Part shown: positions 50,577-62,000 of the stretch, one piece after another
Numbering within the stretch: position 1 is the first letter of the stretch
Layout: each line of letters begins with the position of its first letter
Origin: Antitrichia curtipendula
Lineage: Eukaryota; Streptophyta; Bryopsida; Hypnales; Leucodontaceae
DNA length: 64,000 bases
NCBI GenBank assembly: GCA_951230915.1
Contig: OX579638.1
Coordinates: forward strand, 25,252,696-25,316,695
Direction of reading: 5' to 3'
Notes under the pieces: model-generated
What the model was told of the DNA's origin: nothing
What the model saw: the letters and a program-made list of their open reading frames with translations, nothing else
The model's database searches: none
Translations under genes and position numbers: made by a program

Positions 50577-52324
50577 GTAACATACCCATTATAGTTTTTG
50601 GTCTAGATTTGTGTTTAGACTTAGAATCCCACCAAATCTGACCTAAAAATAGATAGAAAGATATGAACCAGCTAGATTTAGAGGGTTCGAGTCACATAGC
50701 CCCAAAAGGGCTAGATTCCACCATGAATGTGGCACTTCATGGCTAAGTCGGTCCAAGGGATCCACAACAAGGCCACTAGGTTGGGTCCTAGAGTTAGGTT
50801 TAGAATTCCCCCAACCCTGATTGTTAGCATGTAGGAGCCACTTACGCAAGATCGGGCCCGTGGAGGAATCTACAGCCCAAGGATGGTGTCCTAGGGTAAA
50901 TCCCATGCCAGGAGTCCAACGACGAAATCGATTCGCCAAGATTCCTCTATTTGCAAAAGATTCTTGCACCATCGCTAATTCAAGGAGATGGCCAATTTCA
51001 TCTCCACTAACCAATCGTGCCAGGTACGGAAACACACCTACACGTCCTTCACATGACTCCCTGAGAGGTCACGTGAAAAATCCCGTCATCTTCCGACTTG
51101 CAGAAGAACCTTTTGCAGATGGTCAACCTTGATAATCTCCGGCTGGAATTTCATGGAAATTATCCAGGTTGCTAGAAAATCTCACTAAAAATTAGACTAG
51201 CTTATTTTATGTTAATAATGCGCTCCATGAAGTTTCACAACATTTCGATAGCGGCAAGTACCCGAACCGGTGAGATTCCTCAGGAATTAATCATGTGGCA
51301 AGGTCCCTGCCGCGTTGACCGGCATCCCGGGACCATATTATGGCGAAACGAAGTCAACCAAGAGTCCTTTCCGACTCTCTCATACCTACCGGAGACCCTA
51401 GGCTATTCACATTTCTCAAAATAGGAGACCCCCAAGATCTAGAATTTTACTACAATTTGGTTTTTAAACTAAATTAGCCTACGATGGTTTTTTGGCCTCG
51501 GTATGGGGGGTAGGAGGATTTTAGACAAATCACGGCGATCTGGATCCAACGGCGCAATCCTTTTGACGATTGGAGTTAATCTCCAAAAGTTAGGAGGTTG
51601 GTCCAGCGTAGATAAGTAAAAAGTAGTTTTGTAGGATTAGGATGAAAATCTTTGATGATGAGGATGAAAATCCAAGTTGATAAGGTTACCTTAGAACTCT
51701 TGAGGGAGAGGTGGGGCCTTGGAAACCTATTTAAGGTCCCCATTTTTCTCTCAAGAATACCCCCAATTCTTGTTTTGGGTCCGTGGGTCCAAGTTATTTT
51801 GGATATTTTGGCGTTTGAAGCCAAAAAACTCTACGGTGTTTTTGGAGCACTTTTTGCTCCTTTTGTTGTTGTTTGTCAAGCTTTGAAGGTCCTTGGGGGG
51901 CCTTCTACCTTGCTTTGTACTCCTGGTGCTCTTGTTGTAAGATTGAGCGTCTTCTTATACATTGTATGTCTTCCTTGTGTCCTTGTAAGCTAACCTTTGT
52001 GGCACTACAACAAAACCAATGTTTTATGATTGCAAAATACGACTGCAATGAGTCGTAAAATCAAAAAATATGATTGGCCGCAGAAATTACTGTAGATGAC
52101 TGCAATATGACTGACATGAGTCATTACCGACGAGTCGCTTCGGACATCAGTCATATTGGCAGTCATATTTTTTGGGGGGTATAATTATCCATAATTAGCC
52201 GTATTTTGCCAACAAGGCGTATATTTTGACTATCTTTGAGGGCTTGACTTTTTATTGATTTGCTCGGGCAAACAAAAATAAATCCTACGTGGCATGTGAC
52301 TCCACGTAGTCAATTTTTTTGGAT

Positions 52325-52600
52325 GACGTGGAATATGACTGCGGTGAGTCATATTTTGGCTCATGTGGCATATGACTGCGGTGAGTCATATTTTGGCTAA
52401 TGTGGCATATGACTGCGATCAGTCATATTTTGGCTAATGTGGCATATGACTTTGTACAATCATATTTTTTGTAGATGTGGAATATGACTCTTGTTAATCA
52501 TATTTTTGAATTATGTGGAATATGACTCTTGTGAGTCATATTTTATTAATGTGAAATATGACTCTTATAAGTCATATTTTGGTTGATGTGGTACTTCATG
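52325..52600 (+). repeat. subterminal repeat array of the CACTA element
   Basis: Six to seven units of about 35-43 bases, each like GTGGCATATGACTGC then GTGAGTCATATTTTGG. The paired GACT and AGTC give each unit a small imperfect hairpin. Confidence 0.75.
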
Positions 52601-53094
52601 TGGATGTCATTGGTAGTTTATGACTAATTGCAGTTATATTTTGGAAAATACAAAGTCATATATTGGAAAAGACTCCATGTAGTTAAAAATGAATACGTAT
52701 GATTTTAAAGATATACAAGAGATAATCATATTGGAAAGAAAGAATGTAAGAAGGAAAGCAACTCTCATCATTAACATTTATTAATCACCAATACAAAACA
52801 TATATACTACAATGAATCATTCACAAAATTCAAAAAGGCCTATATCCTTACAATAATGTGAAGATGGCTCTATTGGGTTGCAAGTAGCCTCCAATGACTT
52901 TGTTTCAACTTTTGGTGCCTGCATAAACAAATAAAGAAATGGGAGGTTAATTTTTAGTGAATGAAAAACAAAGCTCAACCTTCAAAGGCTTACAACAACA
53001 CAAAATATGTAGCTCAAGTTTAGGGTAGGAAAAATAAGAATGATGATGGAGAAAACAAGAAGAAGAAATAGACAAGTACTAAGAGATAACAATA

Positions 53095-53300
53095 AGCAAG
53101 AGTTAAGATGCAACAAGAAACAAGAAACAACAACTAAGACACAATAAGAAACAAGAAGCAACAACTAGGATACAACAAGAAACAAAAAACAACAATTAGG
53201 ACACAACAAGAAACAAGAAACAACAACTAAGATACAACAAGAAACAAGAAGCAACAACTAAGACACAACAAGAAACAAGAGTTAAGATCCAACAAAAAGA
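53095..53300 (+). repeat. A-rich tandem repeat inside the CACTA element
   Basis: Units of about 30 bases like ACAAGAAACAAGAAGCAACA followed by ACTAAGACACA, about six copies, grading into looser AAGAA-rich DNA to about 53530. No coding potential. Confidence 0.65.
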
Positions 53301-53539
53301 AACAAGAAGTAAGAATTAAAAAACAACAAGAAGAAACAAAAAAAAAAACTAAGAAGAAGATAAGAGTTAAAATGGTAGAGAAAGAATGAGTTTAGATGCA
53401 ATAACAAGAAACAAGAAGCATGATTAGAACTAAGAAGCAACAAGAAAGAAGAGATAAGATGCAACAAAAGACAACATTTAAGAAACAATAACAAGTATGA
53501 ACTAAGAGACAATAAAAGGCAAGGAAGAAGGGCCAAAAG

Positions 53540-53750
53540 AAGTGGCGGCTAGGGTTTCAAGATCCTAAAAAGTGGCGGTTAGGGTTTCAAAACCCTAAAA
53601 AAGTGGCGGCTAGGATTTCAAAACCCCAAATAGTGACGGCTAGGGTTTCAAAATCCTAAAAAAAGTGGCGGCTAGGATCTCAAAACCCTAAAAAAGTGGT
53701 GACTAGGTTTCAAAATCCTAAAAAATAGGTGAGTAGGATTTCAAAATCTT
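53540..53750 (+). repeat. tandem repeat with telomere-like words inside the CACTA element
   Basis: About six copies of a 33-36 base unit, AGTGGCGGCTAGGGTTTCAA followed by AACCCTAAAA. Each unit carries TAGGGTTT and, inverted, AAACCCTA, the core of the plant telo-box. Later copies decay. Confidence 0.7.
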
Positions 53751-54142
53751 AAACAATGGTTTTTCTAATTTTTTTTTGAATTGCCCGTATTTTTCTTGGG
53801 TTGCCCAAAACAAAAAAATGTCACTACTATGGAAATATGACTGACAATATGACTCAACGTTCCCCAAATATGTTCCCTATGTTCCCTATGAAGTACTTTG
53901 GTGTTCCTAATGGTCGTATAGTGTATACTTATGAAGTAGAAGGCTCAAAAATGACTGACAGTCATATTTTGCAGTCATATTTTTCCTCAATGTGTTGGCC
54001 TTCAAGAATATGACTGCAACTAGTCGTCAGTCATCCTCAGTCATATTTTTGCAGTCATAAAATATCCGTTTTCTTATAGTGTGGGGTTAGGAGTCTTTTT
54101 GTGGATCTTGTACTAATCCTAAAGCAATCCCCTACCGTACCT

Positions 54143-55870
54143 TGGCGATGCCGCTCTCGGGGATCTTTAGCATATGAGCTTTGGATGGCCACGTGGCCTT
54201 AACTTGCATGTTTTCTATATGTAAATTTTTGACATCCCTCTGCTAATATTTTTCCTGTTGAGTGGGTCCCCCTCCGGGACGGCAAAGCTTTGAACTTATG
54301 TGTAGTTGTCTTGGGAGCGTCCTTATCTTTCCCTCTCCTAAAGTCTCTCTCAACATGTAGACCCTCGTGAGAATGACGAAGCTTTGAACTTGTAAACAAA
54401 ATTTGGAGTCCTAAAGTGCGTGTTAAAAGTTAGGCGGCGGAGCTTTGAACCCCCATAGTGCCAAAAAGTCCTAAAGTTGGTGTTAAAACCAACCTAGCGG
54501 CAAAACCTTGGCCCTTTCCAGTGTCCCATTCCAGTGTTTAGTTTCCAAGACCTTTGTGAAAACCTCCAGAGTTTAGCTTCCAAGATATGTAGGTTTGTAG
54601 AGAAGTCCAATTGTCAAGTTGTAGCCACCTAGTTCCTGTTGTCTTAACCCAACAAGTCCGATTTCCCTTAGTTCTAGCACTTAGTTCCCCACGGTTTGGC
54701 AAACCTTAGTTATTATTGCAAAAAAATCAACCCCAAGTTAAACCCAACCCAAGTTCAACCCGAGCCCAACATCCAGAATTCGAATTCATAAAAGACCGAC
54801 CCAGCCAAACCCCCTTTTCCAATCAGGGAGTTGGGCTTCAGTCTAAGGGATCGGGGCTTCAATCAGAGAGTCGGGCTTCAGTCTGAGGGGCGGGGCTTCA
54901 GTTAAGGGACGGGGCTCAGTCCGGTGGTCGATGGTCACAAGAGGGGGTCGCTGGTTGCAGAGGGGGTCGTTAGGTCATAGAGGGGGTCGCTGGGTTGCAG
55001 GGTCGCAGTTGGGCAGTCCAGGGAGTCCGGGTGGTCCAGGGAGTCCAGGGAAGTCCAGGTCCTTCTTTTTTGGGGGGATTTCTTCAATTCGGGTTCTAGA
55101 TCTAAGTCTAAGGGTTGAGTTATCTTAAGAAAGAAAAAAAAAACTACCTCAAAATACCAAGAGGAGAAGGGGGGAAGGAGAGATTTAGGGGGAAAGGAGA
55201 GAAAGGGAGAAAAAATAGAGGCCGCACATTCAATTGTCTTGGAAGATAACCCTGCATACAACCTTCACATATCACCTCTTGCCCTATATCAAATTGAAGC
55301 CCACAAGAATGAATGAGGATTAGAGGAAGATGGGGTGAAATAGGAGAAGGGGGAGAGAGATGATAAATAGTGACCTAGGTTTAGCTAAGTAGGTGTTAGG
55401 AGGAAAATCTCGAGAATTCATAGTGACCATTAAGAGGTAGGATTAGGATGATACAAAGATAAGGTAGTGTAAGAGGGTAGGAGGGACATTAAAACCTCCT
55501 TGGGGTTTGAATCTATAGTGTAAGACACCCATAAAAGTTTAGGTAGAATAGTGTTAGTGTAAAAAGAGAGAAAGGAAAAGAAAAGGAGAGAAAAGGGAAG
55601 GAGAAAGAAGGAGGAAGGGAAAGAAGAGGTTTAGATCGCACGGGGTCCTAATATTCGAAACATAAGCGGTGAACTTTGCGAAAATTCAACCAAGACCAAG
55701 GACCACCATGGAGCATGAAGATGCGTATGTGGACAGAGATAAAATTAATTCCGACACCAGCAGTGACGAGGTGAGATTTTGAATCAATCCCTGGTATTTT
55801 TTTCTAATTAGCATTGATTCTTTAATTAGTTCTGATACATGATTAAGCAAGCCTTGATTAGTACAAGTAT
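54143..55870. other. repeat-derived, gene-free DNA
   Basis: Contains G-rich short repeats near 54840-55060 (GGGGCTTCAGTC-like, then GAGGGGGTCGCTGG-like, then GGGAGTCCAGG-like) and purine-rich stretches near 55130-55220 and 55560-55630. It could be the interior of the old retrotransposon; no protein domains are visible. Confidence 0.45.
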
Positions 55871-55879
55871 GTGTTAGAT

Positions 55880-56330
55880 TCGGGGGTGTTAAATTAGAGT
55901 TAATTCTAGGAGTAAAAATTTAGAGCTAAATTAGGAGTCAACATCTAGAGTTAAATTAGGAGTAACAATCTAAAGTTAATTTAGGAGTAAAAAATTGGGC
56001 TAATTCTAGGAGTTAAAATTTAGGAGTAAAAATTGGGTTAATTCTAGGAGTTAAAATTTAGAGTTAAAATTAGGAGTAAAAAGTTAAGGTTAACTCTAGG
56101 AATGAAAATTTAGAGTTAAATTTAGGGATAAAGATTTAGGGTTAATTCTAGGGGTAACAATTTGGAGTTAAAATCAAGAGTAACAATCTAGAATTAATTT
56201 AGGAGTAAAAAGTTAGGGTTAACTCTAGGAGTAAAAATTTAGAGTTAAATTAGGAGTAACCATCTAGAATTAATTTAGGAGTAAAAAATTAGGATTAATT
56301 CTAGGAGTAAAAACCCGAGGATAAAAGTCA
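55880..56330 (+). repeat. degenerate tandem repeat
   Basis: Runs of about 20-25 base units around TTAGGAGTAAAAATTTAGAG and GGGTTAATTCTAGGAG, arranged in loose higher-order units of about 60 bases. Confidence 0.7.
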
Positions 56331-57369
56331 AATCATAAAGTCAAAATGGGAAGTAAAAGTGAGAGTTAGCACTCAGGGGTCAAAATCTAGAGTTACATTT
56401 GGGAGTTGGAACCTAGAGTAAAAACTAAGCTTGGGATTAGCCTGTAGAGTTAAAACTTCCGAGAGAAGTGTAAAACCTCCAAAGATAGCCTTAAAGGTTC
56501 ACAGAAGGAACGTGAGGGTTCCCTTTTCACGTAGTTAGGGATATTAGAAATGACGCCAACTACCCAGCCAACCCTAGACATAGGATAGATAATTAGGACT
56601 TTAGGATTCTACTATCAACCCCGATCATTGCAGTTAGCCTGTTAGTTACCCATGTATCTCTAGTAGTTTCGCTGCCATCCACGACACTTAGGAGACGTTA
56701 GCAAAAAAAGATCCATTGCTCGGAAGGCACAGTGGACCGCGCTCACAACACCCCCCATATATTTAAAAGGTGGATAAAGGCATAAAACCTGGTCGGTGTT
56801 CGCCTGATTACCAAGGGTGGATAATCTTGCGCCCACAGTTTAAACCCTACACATCTGCATACACGTGCCATGTATACACATGTAGGAGACAACATCCTGT
56901 TGAAACTTCACCCATTTCATTTGAAAGCAACCATTTTATGAAATTTGTTGTAGAGTTACAAGATGAATGATAATCCTAACTAGATTGTTTTCCTAAGTCC
57001 TTCCATTCAATTGCCCTAGTTTATTTTCCCCACATAGTTGAAAAGGCCCACATAGTTATTGCCTCTTTTGAGCTCATTATCATTGTGACAAAAGTGTGCT
57101 TTGCCAATTAATTAATGAATTGGCAGATTGTCATTGTAAAATTCAATTGTACCCCTTCCCCCCTATAAATATTTTTTATAAGCTCTTGTGGTGGCAATCA
57201 ATATGGGATATTGCCACCATATTTTATATATTTGTACATATTTGTATGAAATATAATGTATTGTATTCAATATCATCTTTAATATTGTATTCAATGTGGA
57301 TGCCATCAACAGCCATACATTTTTTTGGACATTCTGTAGATTGACAACATTGAAGGTGGGCACATTTTT
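56331..57369. other. gene-free DNA
   Basis: No gene or defined element recognised. Confidence 0.5.
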
Positions 57370-57373
57370 TTGA

Positions 57374-59032
57374 CTCCTAATGGACTAAGGCCTTTTTTCA
57401 ATCAAAAAACACTCAAAATTGCCATTTCTATTGCAAAGCAAAAAAATTTAAGAATTTTTATTTTTTTTTCATATCTAACCATAGGATCTTATACTAGACT
57501 AGTATAAGAATGTATGGAAGAACTTTCAAAAACATTAATTGCGTAGATTGCAAGATATTTGCATATAAAGTGAAGAAATAAGTTTTTTTGCACCTTGCTG
57601 GACTACATTCTTTGACCTTAAATCTTCTTAACTTAAATTTTTTGTACTACTGGTTTTGATTTTCTATGTTTTTTTGTTGAATACTTGATTTGAGAATCTA
57701 GGAAAAAAAATTAAAGAAAAAAACACTTAATTTTTACTCATTAAAAAATTGTTAAGTAGAAGTAGGTTCAAGATTGAAGGAAAAACTAAATCATTAATAG
57801 CTTTAAGATGAAATTCAAATACAATAATTCCAAAGGTAAGATTATTCTAGCAAGCAACCTAACCTCGTCTAAGAATTGTTTTTGGAAAATTGTAAAAATT
57901 GCATTAAAAAATGAATCCTACAATTAGTTATTTTTTCAAGAAGATGATTAGATTGCCTAGAAAACTAAGATCGTCCATAATTTTCTCATCACTAGTCCAA
58001 ATAGAATGAATCAAAGCTTCAAATGTAGACAAAAATATAAAGTTTTAAGAAAATTAATTTTAAAAATTGATTTTTGACTTTGTGATTCTTTTGTACTACT
58101 CGCCAACCTCCATTTTTTTCTTTGTGCCATAACTTTTTCTCTCAGGCACCGATCAAAATAAAAAATTTATATCCACAAAACTCTTGCACAACTACCCATC
58201 TTCAAAATGTTTCAAAAACATTCACTACAAATTGGGACAATGGGAGGGTGATTGCAAGAAAGACTTATACTACTTTGTTTTTTTAGTGGAGTGATGGAGT
58301 TGCTATTAGCCATAATTTTTGGAAAATGAAACTGGCATTCTTGAAATTTTGATTTGAGATGGATAATTTGGAGTCATGAGATTCCTTATTTTCCAAAAAA
58401 ATTGAAAAATATTCTATAACTAAATTTCAATTTAATTAGCTAACTTGTCACATTTTGTATTTTAGGATTTTGAAGTACTTGAGAGTACCCAAAATGAACG
58501 ATCTTGAGCTAAATTTTTTATGGTCTATTTCCACTATCGACTGTAGGGAGACATGTGCCTATCAAAGGAAATCTAAAAGTACATTGTTTTATTGCCTCCA
58601 TATTTGTATAAATAGGGCTTCCTTGCGCACACACTTTTGAACATTGAAGATGGTTTCAACTTCCATTTTTTTGTAAAATGTGATCACTATCAAGTCTTTA
58701 CAAATGGCCAATTTTTAGTTTTTTTGTGTTCATGATATTCCAATTATTATTAATTTATACCTAATTGTATCTATTTTCCGTGACAAACTGTCTTTTTTTC
58801 AAATAATACTTTTTTAGTACTTGCAAGTAGTCTATGGTACTAGTAGCCGTCAATTTTTCAGATGAATGGCTAAGATTGTTTTATTTCATAGTACTTGTAG
58901 TACTCATAGTTTTGAGCGCCATAAATATAGTTTTGGCAAACACTACCAAGATTGTTTGGTCTTTCTTGACACCACCAAGGAAACTACTTGGACCAAAATT
59001 GTCTCATGAGGGAACAAGCAATCCCTTAGGGG
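57374..59032. mobile_element. decayed TTAA-type element of the same family as 29533-30109
   Basis: The right end, inverted, is CCCCTAAGGGA next to TTAA (59033-59036). The left end CTCCTAATGGA sits next to TTGA, a possible decayed TTAA. The inside resembles 29.53-30.1 kb over several hundred bases and 46.1-46.56 kb in its second half. No transposase. Confidence 0.35.
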
Positions 59033-59036
59033 TTAA

Positions 59037-62000
59037 TCCAGATCAATGACTTTTTTTTCCGACGAGACGTGTGTATGTTAATTGCATAAACACAATTTGC
59101 TTATTTCTTTGCGCCACATTGTTGGCAAATATGCTAGACCTCGATTCAACTTCCGCTAACAATAGAGGGATGATGTAAGTACATCTAAAATTGACAAAAT
59201 AAGCAATTAAGCATGGTTTTGTTATTGTAATGAATTTTTTTTGTGGATTTTATTGGTGGTCAAAGGGGATTAAAGACGATCTTATAATGCATTTTTTAAA
59301 GACTAGATGAATGAACAATGGATTTTTAAAATGTTGAAAATGAGTGTTTCTAAAACAATTAGTAGGTTCTCATAAATGATGGGACTACATTTTAGGCAAG
59401 AATCTATAGATGTCGGTTTTAAGATGGTGTTGATTTTGAGATGAAGTTACCTTCTCAAATTTGGCCAACAAAAAAAGTTGTTTCAAACATAGATTCCAAA
59501 CTTTTACCATGAATTGACATTCTTATTAGGCTCGAGCAATTGGGATTCTATAATTGAAAATCACTATATAGGAGGAAATTCTTATTGTGACCCTCTTCTT
59601 CAAACAATCCCTATAAAGAGCTCTAAAATGAATAGTAAGTGGTTCTAAAATGGATTGCCAACAATTTGAGAGTATAATAAGATTTGTAAGATATTGGTTC
59701 ATACTTCACCAATGGATGGAATAAGAGACAGGGAGAGTCTACTCTCGGGGGGTGCACTTAGTTCTACTACAACAAACCACATGCGAATAAGTGGTTTCTA
59801 ATAAACTATAATTTCAATCTAAAATTTTGGGCATTGTTTAATAATGACTATAGATATCTATTGCCAAAATTTCCAACTCAAATAAAATATAAAATGATTT
59901 CTAGAAGAGGTTGAAAATGAACTAAAATAGCATGTTTTTCAACTCAAATAATTATAGAGAATACATTTAGATGACCATTGAATCAATATTCGCTCAAAAT
60001 GAGCTTTCAGTAGAGATTTATTTTTAGGAATTTTTTGTTCATTTTTTAGACAATTTTTTCTTATCTAATATAAGGGTGTAAAAGTTATTTTTCAATTCTA
60101 CAATGTATCTTTTTACTTCAATAATTTGTAATTAAATATTATTAACAAAAAAATATATCAATAATTCAATATAAACTTTCAAAGTAGGAAAATCTATTCA
60201 TATTTTATTTATTTATTTTTATTTAAAATTCTAAAAGTATATAGGAGGTCCAAAGTTTTGTTCGCATGTGGTTTTTAATGGATACTCTAAGTTACCCCCC
60301 CCCCCCCCAGGGTCTATTTCAAAGCTAGGGTGTGTCTATGTAATTTCTTAAAATGGAAATTGATTGTCCAGTTGCCTTCTTACAAATGTCAAAAGAATGT
60401 GGGATCTTTTTAAGTTTAGTAATGGTCACATTTAAGAACCTTATGCATTACTTTTTGAATGCGGCAATGCTTGTTTTTGGTCAAGCTATATCTTTTTTGA
60501 AACTGCACGTGTGTGGGTTTTGCAAGGCCTATGATGGAGAATAGGTGATAACCGCAAAATTCTTTGGACATTCATGAGTAATTCATAAATGCTTCGATAA
60601 ATATGAAACCACTTGTTTTAGATTCCGCATCAATTTTTCTTCAAGTGAAAAATAATGGAATATATTGTCAGGCATCAAAAAGGCCGACCAACCTTTAAAG
60701 TGTCTCTTTATGAGCACACTACCTTAGAGTCAAATTGGAAAAGTATTTCAACCACTAGTTAAACTTATAAAGAATTGAAAACATAGCTTTGCATACTCAC
60801 ATGGTCATTTTGACCCCAAAAATTCTAGGGTTACCGTGAGTTCCTCAAGAATTCTACATAAAGACGTTTTATAATCCGAAATGAAACACCTACATATAGA
60901 CAAAAAAATGACACTAAGATGTTGATTAGTACACAAGATGTTTACAATCTAAAACATAAAAGGTCATAAGAGTATATTGGTTGTTTTTCAAAGGACATTG
61001 AGGTTTGGAAGATTGTCCTTTAATCCTTTAAGATTTGCGCATCTCCCAAATGGATGTGCTTTGGTCAACTTTGATTGTAACTTTCAAAATATTCATTATT
61101 GGTATGTGTTTTAACTAAGAAAATGAAGCTTGACAAGTTTTAGTTCAATTCCATTGTAAAATTTTGAAAAAACTAAAAAATTAAAAGAATGATTGCAATT
61201 GCAAGTTCCAAGTGTCAAATTCCTTGTTACACCATGGTGTGTGTTTTTCAATCGAATTTTCTTCTCTTGAAAAGTTTTTTCTATTTAAATTACAAAATTA
61301 TATTTTTTTATTATAAATTTTTTTTATGGTAAAATTTCCAAATTATTCAATTATATATTATAATTGATATAATTTTATTTCCACCTTTTATTTAAGAAAT
61401 TTACAATTATTTGATTTTTCCATAAAAATTTTAAAAATCAATGTCAATTGAAAATTCTCTTTTTCACACATGATTTTGAAAAAAAAAATTTATAAACATC
61501 AATATCAAGATTTTATATATCAGTTGTATAATAAGATAAATTTAGCTTGATAGTGAAATTTGCCTTTAAGGCCATTGCTAGGGGTGTTTTGGGTATAAAA
61601 AGTAAAACAACTTACTCATAATTTTTTATAATAATTTGCATTGCTATTTGTACTTCTTTAAATAAAACCAAATTAATAGTTATAATTAAATCACAAAAAT
61701 TATAACTATACTAATTTTTTATGAAATAAAATGAGAATTTTAAAAATAATTGATAGTTCGTACTATCATACTACTAAAATCATAACTCCCTCTGTAATAT
61801 CACAAATGCTACCATTAATAATAGGGGCTCATGCTTGCTATGCTACGCATTCATTGTATCACATATTAGTAAAATTTTGATATATTTGAATAGAATGCAT
61901 GATAATGATTTCAATAAGTCTTTAAAATAATTAATTCTAATATTTTGTAAAAATATTTTCAATCATGCATACATCAAAATAATATGTTATATTACAGAAA

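Larger units (their letters stand above)
52003..54081. mobile_element. CACTA (En/Spm) DNA transposon, non-autonomous
   Basis: The left end is CACTACAACAAAAC and the right end, inverted, is CACTATAAGAAAAC. Alignment continues for about 40 bases, including TTTTATGA and TGCAAAA. TGG is duplicated directly outside (52000-52002 and 54082-54084), the three-base duplication expected of CACTA. The left subterminal region to about 52600 and the last about 110 bases carry many copies of a TATGACTGC..GAGTCATATTTT motif in both orientations, as expected for transposase-binding subterminal repeats. 2079 bp, no transposase frame. Confidence 0.85.
50577..54142 (+). mobile_element. possible LTR of an old retrotransposon, split by a CACTA insertion
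   Basis: Starts TGTAACATACCC, has a TATA-like ATTTAAGG near 51730, and is followed at 54143 by TGGCGATGCCGCTCTCGGGG. That last block resembles the TGGCGCCGTTGCCGGGG primer-binding site common in plant Gypsy elements. Without the insertion the LTR would be about 1.5 kb. No gag-pol and no second LTR were found in the window, so this may be a solo or truncated LTR. Low confidence. Confidence 0.3.

Noticed and set aside
50640..50720. GGTTCGAGTC resembling a tRNA T-arm.
   Set aside because: No matching acceptor stem, D-arm or anticodon arm could be found around it.
60295..60309. Run of about 15 C.
   Set aside because: A simple homopolymer, prone to sequencing error, with no linked feature.
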